A DNA stretch of 64,000 nt from assembly GCA_003313425.1 (NCBI GenBank), contig NHZP01000033.1, positions 248,001 to 312,000 on the forward strand. The letters run 5' to 3'. The notes under the pieces are model-generated. The model was not told the DNA's origin and searched no databases. It saw only the letters and a program-made list of their open reading frames with translations. The DNA comes from Pseudopyrenochaeta lycopersici (taxonomy: Eukaryota; Ascomycota; Dothideomycetes; Pleosporales; Pseudopyrenochaetaceae). The stretch's first letter is position 1. Every line of letters starts with the position of its first letter. Made by a program: the position numbers and the translations under genes. Positions 1-10,175 of this stretch are shown here, in pieces.

Positions 1-2650
1 CGCAAATCGAGTATGTAAAATGGTTGCAACACGGCAAGGGAACATACTGGATCACGGGCAAGCCAGGTAAAACCGCACTGCAGTCGATTCTGTACACCTG
101 AGACCAATCAAAATAACAGGTTCCGGAAAGTCTACTTTGATGAAGTATCTTTACGATCACGACGACAACATTCGACATCTTCGTGTCTGGGCGAATGGCA
201 AGCGTCTGATGAGAGCGAGCTTCTACTTTTGGAACCCTGGTCAACACATGCAGAAATCTCTAGAAGGGCTTGTACAGACCCTACTTTATCACATACTCAA
301 CGCTTGCCCAGAACTAGTTCAAACACTTTGTCCCGAGAGATGGAATATGGAATCTCAGCCTCATGGCGCCGCCTCTATCGCTTCGTGGACCCTTACCGAG
401 CTTCAGAAATCATTCGCTATATTTAAGACGCAAACTTCAATGATTACGAAATTTTACTTTCACATAGATGGCCTTGATGAGTACTACGGAGCCAGCTGGG
501 AGGTGATTGAGACACTAAAAAATCTTTCCGCCACTTACAATGTGAAACTCTGCCTCTCAAGTAGGCCATGGAACGCATTTCAAGATGCCTTTGGCAGATC
601 AAATCTACACGTATTACGACTGCATGATCTGACAAGAGAGGACATTGAGTTGTTCGCCCGTGACAATCTTGAGGCCCAAAGTGTTTACTCAGACTATGAA
701 CCGGAACTCTTCGATAGGTTAGTACGCGACATCGGAGATCGAGCACAAGGGGTTTTTCTTTGGGTACGCCTTGCCGTACGGTCTCTCCGCGATGGTATTA
801 CCAATGAAGATCCTTTGTCGATACTACGTGAGCGTTTGCGAGCCATACCATCAGATCTTGAGAAGTTCTTCGAGCATATTTTAGGGTCCGTGGACGTCAT
901 TTACCGGGCTCGAATGGCGAATACCTTTATTGCTACTCTTATGACAGCTGAGCCACTGAAAATCATACATTATTACTTCCTGGAAAGCGACGACACGACT
1001 TGGGGATACGGGCTTCCAGCCGTGCAGTGGCCGCAGCCCGACATACAAAAAAGAGTAAACCAGACCTACAGGAGACTAAATGGGCGATTCAAAGGTCTGT
1101 TGGAGCCTGCTTCTGTTGTGGACATGGGACCACATACCACCGTGGATTTCCTGCACCGCACCTTGAGGGACTTTTTGCTGGACCAGAGGATGAGGAAGAA
1201 GATGGAATCATGGGCACCACAGGATACTCATGCTCTCACATGCGCCAGTCGTGCTTTGATAGCAGAAATGAAATATATCCACGGAAAGCCATCTTTAGCT
1301 GGGTTGAAACTGGCGATCGAGTTGGCACTTCAGGCGGCCACAGCAACAGGAGAAAATGCTCACTACTTCGCGATCCTTGACGAAGTGGAAATCGCGTATG
1401 AGCGACTGAATATAAGTCACCAATGTCGCCAACTGAAGTGCGTCGTCGTTCGAGCTGCGGTTTCCACTGGTCATACGGCTTACTTACGTTATCGGCTCCT
1501 CAAGCATCGCTCTACAATGGACCTGGATCGTATTCTAAAACATGCGATAACATGCCCAACCAGTGGTGGCGAGACAATCCTGTCTTGCTTGTTGTCAGAA
1601 TCCAGCACACAAACTACACATGTCAAACACTCCCAGTGCTTCTCTCAAGGTAGCCCCATCTGGCCCGTTCATAGCAGCCCTTCAGTCGCAATCGTAGAGT
1701 TATTGTTAGACCAAGGAGCGAACCCCAATGCGATGCTTCAGGGAAGTTCAGCCATGAATTCATTTCTCGATCGTATGATGGAATCGATCGATGGCCCTTT
1801 TAGAGAGCAGACCTGGGGTATTTTCGAGATGTTCCTTGACAAGCAGCTAGTGGACATTAATAACAAGTTGGAATACTGGCATCGTTTGCTAAGTCGCGAG
1901 GGAAACATAATGGAATCGACATCGCGGAACACTCTTCGATACTTTAAGCGACTATTTCGTGATGGGTTAGACCCTAACTCCGAGTTTCATATGGTAAAGA
2001 CGATTACTGTGTTCCTACGGATCTTAGCAAACCACTCCATCGAGGAACAAGCCGCTAGGCAGGGCGACCGGAATGATCTTTTGCGTGAATTTTTCCGATA
2101 TGGCGCAGACGTCAATCAGGTCTACTGTGATCTTTCAGGAGACGGATGGCTCGATGTTGTCCGACAAGAATTGTTGTTTTGGCCTACAGTGGTTTTCGCA
2201 TCCTCGCGGAATACAGAGCTCGAAATATTTTTCAAACACGGCCTGGACCCAAATGCTGCCATGCCAAACAACAACTCTACTGTGTGGGAATATCTCCTCG
2301 ACGCGCTCAATTCTAGTCTTCGTGAAGCCCCATTCAACAGGACGCACCAACAAGTCATTTTCCGTACTATCATCCTGTGCCTAAACTTCGGTGCAAATCC
2401 TCACGCTGAAAAGGTCGAAGAGGTCATGAAATGGATGACAGGAAGCGACTGTTATTTGTCTAGTTCGGAGGTCCGTGATGTGCAAATTGTTCTGGAAAAG
2501 GAATCTGCTCAGACAAAATACACTCATTCGGCATCATTGATTAATGACACTCGGGACCAGCGCATTGCAAAGAGGCCGTATGAGCAGGCTAGTGGGACAC
2601 ACCCTGACTATGGGCACGGCGATGGCCTCAAAAGACGTCGACTAGGCTAG
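1..2650 (+). CDS. NACHT-ankyrin NLR-type protein (5' end outside window)
   Basis: Fungal STAND/NLR protein, a class that acts as a nucleotide-dependent switch in allorecognition or defence. The reading frame enters from the left edge (codons from position 3). A 53-nt intron (67-119, gtaaaa..acag) interrupts the Walker A codons; splicing restores GKPGSGKST, which no unspliced frame gives. Walker B (HIDGLDEYYG) lies near 467 and the SSRPW sensor near 565. A conserved segment VDFLHRTLRDFLL near 1141-1182 is typical of the region after NACHT in this family. The C-terminal half has degenerate ankyrin-like units (LLLDQGANPN, LFRDGLDPN, FFRYGADVN, FFKHGLDPN) and ends in a basic, possibly nuclear-targeting tail (KRRRLG). 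From the intron to the stop at 2650 the frame is open. The N-terminal effector domain is not in the window, so subclass is unknown. Family call confident; function inferred from family. Confidence 0.85.
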
Positions 2651-3635
2651 CATGCTTGGTACTTTCGCATCCTACGCACCACCACGAGAATTGAATTTTG
2701 CTACATCATAGTGCGATGCCGAGACACCTTTCCGTGCTGACTACCTGGATCATGGAATACCACCGAGCATACACGAGGACGCTTCAAGAGAACGTGTACA
2801 CGTGTTACGTAGTGCAAGAAGCCGACGCAACTGTGTAAGCCTAATGACGAATTATGAGACAGGCTAGACGAAAACTTCGAATTCGTTGTCACGATGCTCC
2901 GGTATCCACCAGGGCGCTCGAACACCATGTCGTATGCCAACTGGCTTTGTGATCCTGCGCTAATATTAATGGCGGGGCATATCGGATACCAAATGCCCAG
3001 AAGCTTACATATCTACTATTCGATGACCTTGACTATGGGCGGGCAATCGTCGCCTGGTAGCTGCGTATCGGGTGTATGCTTTCATGGACAGGTATTTCTC
3101 GCTAGCCGCGAGCTTCGTCTACACCGGGCCGAGCTCCTTTTGAAATGTATGCAGCTTTCTCCATATACACGTAGGAAGCAATTTTCTATTGACAAGAGCT
3201 AGCCATCTCGCCCACATTCCCTCTATACAATCGCAGTCCATATCATAGTTATCTCAATCTCAATCTCCGAATCCAGTACAACGCACACACTCCGCACACT
3301 CACTCATGCACACCACCACACAAGCACAGACACAACAATGTAAATCTTATCAATGATTCAATACACACCACCGCGCACGCACTCGGTGCCGGGTCGTTCT
3401 AGTATACAAAAGATTTCCCGCGGTACACCATGCATGTAGATGCGGATAAGCGCCCCTCCAGTCTATGCTACAATACAGCGTTTTGTGGGCTAAAGGGGTG
3501 GAGAGTGGAATGTGGGAAAAAAGGGGGGGCCCGTCTGTGCGAGTGCCCTGCCCTGTTTGGTTGCTTGCTTATGCGATGAGTATAAGAAAGGACGAGAAAG
3601 ATTTGATACATTAGTTCACGCCTGGGAGAATCGTC
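2651..3635. other. Intergenic, 3' flanks of two convergent genes
   Basis: No supported gene. Short overlapping open frames on both strands lack recognisable domains. The stretch 3220-3330 is rich in CA/CTCACA-type simple sequence and probably belongs to the 3' untranslated region of the minus-strand protease gene. Confidence 0.5.
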
Positions 3636-4856
3636 TCACCGCCTTGAATCCATGTCTGTCTTTTCGAATGTGGCGGGGGCTGGGGGGACGAGGGGGCCCT
3701 TGACGCCGTCTTCGCCCTTGGGCTCGATGAGGCCTGGAGCTTTGCCGTACTCTCCGCTGAAGTACTTGTGGAAATCTGCGGGGTCTTCAAAGGGTCTTGG
3801 TCCTAGCAGTCTTATCATATCCTCACGTCCTAGCATCTCCTTCTTCAACAGCTCCTCGGCAACGAGGCCAACCTCGTGCTTCTTCTCTGTCAGCAGATCC
3901 TTGCACTGCTTGTACGCCTCATCAACAATACGCTTGACTTCCATATCGATGTTCTTGGCGGTGTCTTCGGAGAAGGGCTTTGTTAATTGCTGGCCACCCT
4001 GGTCGTCTTCGAAATAGATGTAGCCAATCTTCTTGCTCATGCCCCATTTGCTGACCATGGCAGTGGCCATTTGTGTGACTTTGCGGAAGTCGTCTGATGC
4101 ACCAGATGTGACAGTCTCAAAGTGCAACTCCTCGGATACACGACCACCAAGCGTCATGGCCATGCGGTCCATGAGTTGGTTCACGTTCATGAGGTATGTG
4201 TCGCCGTTGGGAAGATACTGCGCGTAACCCAAGGCACCTTGGCCACGGGGAATGATGGAGACCTTGAGGAGTGGATCGGCATACTTGAAGTACCAACCGC
4301 AGATGGCATGGCCGGCTTCGTGGTAGGCGACCGTCTTCTTCTCCTCTGGCTTGAGAACAAGAGACTTCTTCTCAAGACCACCGATGACGCGCTCGATGGC
4401 TTGCTCGAAATGGACCATTGTCACAGTTTCGGCGTTATGGCGGGCGGCTGAGTAGCGTTAGCAATCGTGTAAACAAGTAAAAATCAGTGCTTACCGATCA
4501 AAGCAGCTTCATTGACACAGTTGGCAATGTCGGCGCCAGAGAAGCCTGGCGTCAAAGCTGCTAACCTGCCCTTTAGGAACTCCAAGTCTTCCTTAGTGAT
4601 GATCTTCTTTAGGTGGACGCCAAAGATCTGTGCTCGGCCGTCCATGGTCGGCTTGTCGATGTTGATGTGCCTATCGAATCGACCCGGTCGCATCAAGGCT
4701 CTGTCCAGGACGTCGGGTCGATTGGTACCAGCTAGGACAACGACTTGCTCAGTCGTGTTGAAGCCGTCCATTTCCGTCAGGATCTGGTTGAGGGTAGCCT
4801 CGCGCTCGTCGTTGCCACCGCCAAAGTTTTGCTTTGATCGCGCACGGCCAATAGCG

Positions 4857-4887
<31 letters not shown>

Positions 4888-6334
4888 TGCTCTTGCGTGC
4901 ATTGGCAAACAAGTCACGCACACGCGATGCACCAACACCGACAAACATCTCGACGAACTCGGAACCGCTGACGCTGAAGAATGGCACGCCAGATTCTCCA
5001 GCTGTGGCCTTGGCAAGAAGCGTCTTACCAGTACCAGGGGGGCCAGAGAGAATAGCGCCACGAGGGATCTTCGCACCGAGCTTCTGGAATCGGCTAGGGT
5101 CCTTGAGGAAGGAGACAAACTCCATGATCTCTTGCTTGGCCTCGTCCATACCAGCGACATCGGCGAACTTGACCTTGATGTCGGTTTCATGGTTGAACTT
5201 CTTGGCGCGACTCTTGCCCATGCCAAATATGCCGCTCGAGCTTCCGCCGCCGCCACCGCCTGCTCGGCGGGTGAAATAGAACAATGAGCCGAGGAGGAGG
5301 ATGGTGGGGCCGAAAGACAAGAAGGTGCCGAACCAGGAGATTTCGTTCGAGTATGCGACGGGAATGCGCTCGGAGCTGGGAATACCCAATTCGTACTGTG
5401 CATCGTCCATCTTCCTCTCGAATGCCTCGACGGAGCCAATGGTGAAGTAGTAGTAGAAGTTCTGGTTGACGGATGGCGAGTCTGGGTACATGGCGGCCAC
5501 GGCCTCGCGATGCAGATGGACCTTGGCCTTGTTGCCATTGAGGATGACAATCTTCTCAACCAGGCCCTTGTCCAGGAATGTTGTGCGGAACTCCTGCCAT
5601 GTGATCTCCTTTGTGTTCTCGCCCGGGAAGATCATCTTGTACGTCAGGTAGGAGAGGAAGGCGGTGATGAGGATTGTGTTTGTGTCCATGCCGCCGCCGA
5701 ATGATGGCGTGGGTCCACCAGCACCGCCTGCACCGCCCTTGGAGCTTTTGCCCTGCGATTGTGGGCCTGGGTCATGTGCGCCCGACTTTTGCTGTGGCTC
5801 GTCCGCCTTGTCCTTGAATGTTTGCTGCTCGGCTGCCTTCCGTGCCATGTTGGTTGTTAACCGCGAGATCTTGGCCGCCGTCGCCAAGTCCAGCTTGTGG
5901 CCCTTTTCGAGTCGCTCCATCTCCTGTCGCAGCTCTGGCGGGATGCCCGTCTTCTTGATCTCCTCCATTGCGTCCTTGATCGCCTGCTTCTGGGCTTTCG
6001 GAACGCCCATGGAGACGAAGGATACTAATTGGTCCAGCAGCTGCTCCTCCTCGGGCGTCAATTTTGACATTTTTTGTTCTCCCTCTGGCACCTTCTTGTC
6101 CGACTCGGCTGGCTCCGGCTTCTCCGCCTGGCCGTCTTTCTTTTCTTCCTCATCTTTCTTGTTCCTCGGCGGCTCTGGCGGCCCGGTCGCAAACCGCCGT
6201 GCGCGTTGCTGCGCGTATATACATTGCGGTATCGGCACTCGTCCTCGTAGTGTGAAGGGCGCTCTGGATGCGGCGTTGAAGCAGGGTCTTGATAGTTTCG
6301 CTAGGTGACCCGATCGGCGGAGGAGAGTAGACAT
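3636..6334 (-). CDS. Mitochondrial m-AAA protease subunit (Yta12/Afg3, FtsH family)
   Basis: ATP-dependent zinc metalloprotease of the mitochondrial inner membrane that degrades unassembled membrane proteins and processes selected precursors. One 47-nt intron (4448-4494) joins two exons into 883 aa, restoring [20 protein letters not shown] across the junction. I chose the ATG at 6334 because it starts a basic, hydroxylated presequence ([17 protein letters not shown]); the frame opens upstream to 6535, but that extension is not targeting-like. Order: presequence, charged Lys/Glu region, Gly-rich linker, two membrane segments flanking an intermembrane-space domain, AAA domain with Walker A GPPGTGKT (about residue 431), Walker B IIFIDEID (Asp about 490) and arginine-finger region RPGRFDR, then zinc site HEAGH (656-660). 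All catalytic residues are present. A housekeeping gene, useful as a conserved anchor. Yta12 versus Afg3 is not decided here. Confidence 0.96.
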
Positions 6335-7043
6335 TGCGTGCGGCCGAGGGATCGAGAGGGGCAGGATTGGGTAGAGATGGAGAGGAACTCGCTCCGATGC
6401 GAGCCGACCATACAGTAGAGGTGCGCCGGTAGGGGAGGGGAGGTTGTGGCAGGCGGCGGTGATGGCGAAGGCCTCTCTGACTAAATGGACGATGATAGAA
6501 TCATTGATTTCCGCCGTTTTTCCCGACGCCGACATTTCTCACGTGACCAAGCCCTCATTGACGCGCCACACCATAACCCAGCGCCCACACGACAAATCAC
6601 CACATCTGACCTGAGCCGTTACCATTCAAACTCCTTTTGAAGGAGCCATGATGCTATTGTCGCGTATATGTTCTCCGAACATCTCCGAGCATCTCGGATA
6701 TTTCGCGACTCATACATCTGGCATAACTAACATGTACCCCATGCATCCTCCCTAGCAGCTTACATGCAGTCCCTGCCAATCTCCCCAATCTGGCATATAA
6801 AAGAGAATTGTTACATACCCCTCTCCAACATCCACCAATCGCTGCTCAACCCATATTTTTTTTTTCGTTCCTTTATTACCGGAATCAGCTGCAACCAGGG
6901 TGCAACGACGGTATCTCGGCGACCACCAAAACGACTCCCATAGCCGATGATGAAGATTTAATTCGGAGCTCTCTACTATAAATATTTTCCACTTTTACTC
7001 GCGTTTACACTCTACACTCCTCTACCCATCTTCTCCTCTCACA
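6335..7043. promoter_or_regulatory. Divergent intergenic region, protease and secreted-protein genes
   Basis: Shared upstream region of two divergently transcribed genes. It contains TATA-like boxes in the + direction: one near 6795 and a better placed TATAAATA at 6977-6984, 60 bp before the start codon at 7044, followed by a pyrimidine-rich leader. A T-run (6847-6855) lies in between. No protein-coding exon seen. Confidence 0.5.
6977..6984 (+). promoter_or_regulatory. Putative TATA box (TATAAATA)
   Basis: TATAAATA 60 bp upstream of the start codon at 7044. The CT-rich stretch with CTC/CACT motifs that follows (about 7000-7040) is typical of fungal transcription starts. Position and sequence support only; no experimental evidence. 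Confidence 0.45.
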
Positions 7044-7571
7044 ATGCGCCCCTCAACCCTCATCCTCGCCCTATCCTCCATCCTCCTCCCAGCCCTCGCC
7101 CAAACCGACACAAACACAACCTACCTCACCGCCCCCGCCCTCGTCACAACCCCCGAAAACACAACCGCTTTCCAATGCTGGAAACTGAAAACACCATTCA
7201 AACGCTCCTCCGTCCCCGGCGTATCCGGCACCCAAGTCGCAACCATCTCCAACAACACCAATCTCGCCTATACCGTCCTGCCACCCCGCTACAACGGCGG
7301 CCTGCACACTGCACCTGCACCGCAGCTCGTGCACTTTCTCTCTGGAGTCGCGCATTTAACGCTTCCCCAGGACAACGCGACTGAGCTGTGGATTCTGGGA
7401 GGCAAGGGCGGCCTGCTGTTTGCGGTTGATACGACGGGGTCTGGCCATTTTACTATGTATCCGAGTGATCAAGAGACGGTGGCTATCACTGCGCCATTTG
7501 AGGGAGGGAGGGTGCCTGAGCATGAGGTGCTGAATGAGGGGCCTTGCCATGGACTTCAGACGTTTTTGTAA
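7044..7571 (+). CDS. Small secreted protein, cupin-like
   Basis: Single-exon 175-aa protein with a clear signal peptide (MRPSTLILALSSILLPALAQ, cleavage after ALAQ). Several N-glycosylation sequons follow (NTT, NTT, NNT, NAT). The central part (PQLVHFLSGVAHLTLPQD, then GGLLFAVDTT and a Gly-rich turn) has the strand-rich pattern of a small beta-barrel such as a cupin, but the metal-binding His set is not convincing, so the fold call is tentative. Only two cysteines are evident in the mature protein. A TATA box 60 bp upstream and a strong ATG context (cacaATG) support this start. Likely extracellular or wall-associated; enzymatic function unknown. Confidence 0.75.
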   Translation: MRPSTLILALSSILLPALAQTDTNTTYLTAPALVTTPENTTAFQCWKLKTPFKRSSVPGVSGTQVATISNNTNLAYTVLPPRYNGGLHTAPAPQLVHFLSGVAHLTLPQDNATELWILGGKGGLLFAVDTTGSGHFTMYPSDQETVAITAPFEGGRVPEHEVLNEGPCHGLQTFL

Positions 7572-8012
7572 TAGATGTCAGAGTAGGGATTGATGCAGTG
7601 TGAATGTTCTTCGATGAATAGGACGATCTCTTTTTTTTTAACAAGCCAATCATTGAAATTCAGGCAAGGTTTGGTTTGTATGATGTTCGTATTCAACTGA
7701 GATATAATACCACGCTTGAATACAAAGACGCGAAACAACAAGGATGGTTTTTAATGTGCTTAGCATGCATGATACTGTTGCCATCCTGTGAGGTGAATTA
7801 TTCAGCCTCTTGCAATTCCACACGAATTGCAAGTGTCTTGTAGAGTGGCGTTCTGACCGGTCGATGCCAGTTGGCAAAGGCGGCCAATCGCGCCTGCACT
7901 AATAGTCGCACAAGGCTCAGCCTACTCAACCGGCAGTCACGGGCAGCCTGCATTTCAGATTTCTCCAGCCTTCCCCTCTTGCTCACGAACACAATTATTC
8001 CAGAAAAACAGC
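7572..8012. other. Intergenic, no gene seen
   Basis: 3' flank of the secreted-protein gene and 5' flank of the truncated STAND N-terminal domain. Small frames on both strands have no recognisable content. A T-run lies at about 7631-7639. Confidence 0.45.
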
Positions 8013-8297
8013 ATGGCGGATGTGTTTTCCATCGTCGGCAGCGCCGTTGGCGTGGTTTCCTTGGGAATCAAGGTCTGCGAGGATCTAGTGACGTTCACTA
8101 GCCACGTTAAGCACATGAAAACAGACGTCTCACACATTTCGAGTCAGTTGAGGCAACTGGAAGATGTCCTCGAAAGGCTCCAAGGTATAGTCCACGCGGT
8201 CAATCAATCCATTGGATGTACACCAACTGGTGCCGAAGACGCGATTGTGGCATGTGCGCAAGGAGCTAAAGCTAGAACGCGACAGGGCTTAGGCTGA
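8013..8297 (+). pseudogene. Truncated STAND/NLR N-terminal domain (Fungal_N type)
   Basis: The frame starts MADVFSIVGSAVGVVSLGIK, the classical opening of the helical N-terminal domain found on fungal STAND/NLR proteins, followed by an amphipathic stretch (ISSQLRQLEDVLERLQGIV). After about residue 80 it degenerates (AQGAKARTRQGLG, stop). In another frame the same DNA reads ELKLERDRA from 8263, then TAG at 8290, which fits continuation of the coiled helix after a frameshift and a nonsense change. Immediately downstream lies AT-rich RIP-mutated DNA, and no NACHT or repeat domain follows. I infer a 5' remnant of an NLR gene truncated by repeat insertion or RIP. Alternative: a short stand-alone helical protein, as known for some NLR-linked effectors. 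Confidence 0.7.
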
Positions 8298-9110
8298 AAA
8301 AGTGTATAATTTTTTAACCTAGCTGTATACTAGTTCAGATATATTAGAGAACATAAGCCAGCACATAAAAGACGATAAGCGGGACAGGAGCTATACGCCT
8401 ATGTAACGTCGGCGAATGCTATAATGTATCAGCAGATCTACATAGTTTGTTTTCAAATATAACATTTTAAACTACACACCGCCCACATAACTAACATTAC
8501 TCTCAAAGAAAATATATGTACTTCAGAAAAACTTATATGCTCCTGCTATCACTGAAACGCTCCTTAATATCTCAGATAAACCCTAAACGCCAGGCCCCCG
8601 TATCTTAAGCCTTGTAAGTTTTTAACCTCTCATCCTTATTAGGAATTTCGTTCCTACGTTAACTTAGTGTTCCGCTGGGCGAGTTCATTGCTACGTCTAA
8701 AATTAAGGGAAGCTAAGGCTCGAGTATTAGTATTCCTCAAACTTAGTAGCGACGAAACCTACTTACCTGTAGATGCTGCTGCTAAAGGCGATAAAGCTTA
8801 GAGACTATAGCTTCTATGTTAAGCTTTAAATTTATATTCTCTATCCTATAATTATTAAGCGCGGCATATACTGTCTAGCATAACTCCTGCTATTAGCTAA
8901 TGTTGTGCAAGAGCTTACAGATTTCTGTTTCTAACTCTGTGCGACGAGTAAGCGCTAAGTATAGTCTAGCACGTGTCTAGTTATAATTCTAAATCTCCTA
9001 TTCTAAAATCTGTAATAATTATAGATAAAGATTTAGCTGTACTTATGCTAGAATATTATTACTTAGTTACTGTAACAGTGCAGGCTAGGTTAGAGTGTGT
9101 GTTAGTTTAG
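8298..9110. repeat. AT-rich, RIP-like repeat DNA, family unresolved
   Basis: Strongly AT-rich, TpA-rich and poor in TpG/CpA, with stops in all frames. It abuts the truncated NLR N-terminus on the left and the 686-bp repeat on the right. No transposase or reverse-transcriptase remnant could be read. Confidence 0.55.
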
Positions 9111-9796
9111 TAACGTCCCTCCCTACGTACCGCAAAACCCTGCGTGCTGTAAACCTACTAGTACTTTTTATTATAACAAAGCTAATAATAATTAAGAGGC
9201 GTAGATAATCTTAGAATAGAGATATTAGATTCTAAGCTTTATATAAACTATATATCTTTTATAGAAATCTCTTCTTTAGCTTATAATACTATAATTTACT
9301 ATAAGTATATTTACTAGTATTACTTTAGATAGCTTTAGATTTACTAAAAAGTTTATATATCTTATTTAAAGCTTTATTAAGCTATAAATAGATATAAGAA
9401 GATCTTATACTAAGTATAGTACTTAAATATCTAAGCTTATTATACTTTAAAAGTAACTTAATACTTTATTAAGTAAGAGTTAATAAATAAGAGCTTTACT
9501 TCTTAACTATATAGTAAATCTAAAAGTAAGATAGCTATATTTTAGTAATATATAGCGTATACTCTTATAGTACTAAATAAGGCTTTTACCTTTAATAGTT
9601 TAGCCCTAAGTAATAGTATATACTAGATAGTACTAGTAGCTTATATACTCTTAAGCCTAGTTTTTACTACTTATAGCTTAGTCTTTCCTAGTTAATAATT
9701 TTCTTCCTACGTTCCTAATAAATTTAGTATGTCTTAACAAGGTTATAGTTATAACGGGTTAGCTATCCTCCCTGCTAGCGTAATTAACGCGTTCGT
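9111..9796 (+). repeat. 686-bp repeat, copy A (forward)
   Basis: This interval recurs in inverted orientation at 14922-17455; after removal of a nested 1846-bp transposon plus its 2-bp target duplication, that copy is also 686 bp. Matching landmarks are the ends (taacgtccctccctacg at the left; cctccctgctagcg and acgcgttcg near the right) and the central AT-rich body. No coding capacity and no clear terminal inverted repeat, so it could be a non-autonomous element or an LTR-like fragment. Both copies carry the RIP-type dinucleotide skew. Confidence 0.8.
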
Positions 9797-10175
9797 TCTC
9801 TTCTCTATAAGTATATTCAGCCTAGTCGCTCGCGTATTCGCCTTCTGCCTTACGGCGCCACATTGTAGGCTGTGCAATCGGCTGCAACTCCAAGCGGAGA
9901 TTGTTGAAAACCCCCTCACAAAACTAAGGATATGCTATAGCACAACAGAGTCAGCTCACAGTACTCTTCTAGTGTCTTGCTTTCAGCTGCGATTCTCCAG
10001 TACAGCCTAGCGTCCTATTCTCCTGTATACTCGCTAACCTCAATAGGTACGACTGGTGGTATTCTTGACGGCCGAGCGAGTTGCCGTGCTCATCTCTTCA
10101 GCTAGGCTGCCACTTTTGAGCCTCCGATATTTTATTCCTACCGCATACGCCCCCGTCAAAGCGCCTCGCAAAGCG
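9797..10175 (+). promoter_or_regulatory. 5' flank of the HET-NACHT-ankyrin gene
   Basis: Base composition returns abruptly to normal GC after the repeat. The open frame extends 40 codons upstream of the chosen start (to 10056), but that extension is unlike HET proteins. No convincing TATA box. Confidence 0.4.

Noticed and set aside
137..260. Translation start of the first NLR gene at 137-140
   Set aside because: The frame there begins inside the Walker A motif. An upstream exon (1-66) joined by a GT-AG intron restores the motif, so the real start is outside the window.
4512..5279. Plus-strand open frame of 255 codons opposite the protease
   Set aside because: Antisense shadow of the conserved AAA domain; no domain of its own.
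6335..6535. 67-residue N-terminal extension of the m-AAA protease
   Set aside because: It is open reading frame but not like a mitochondrial presequence; the ATG at 6334 begins a good one.
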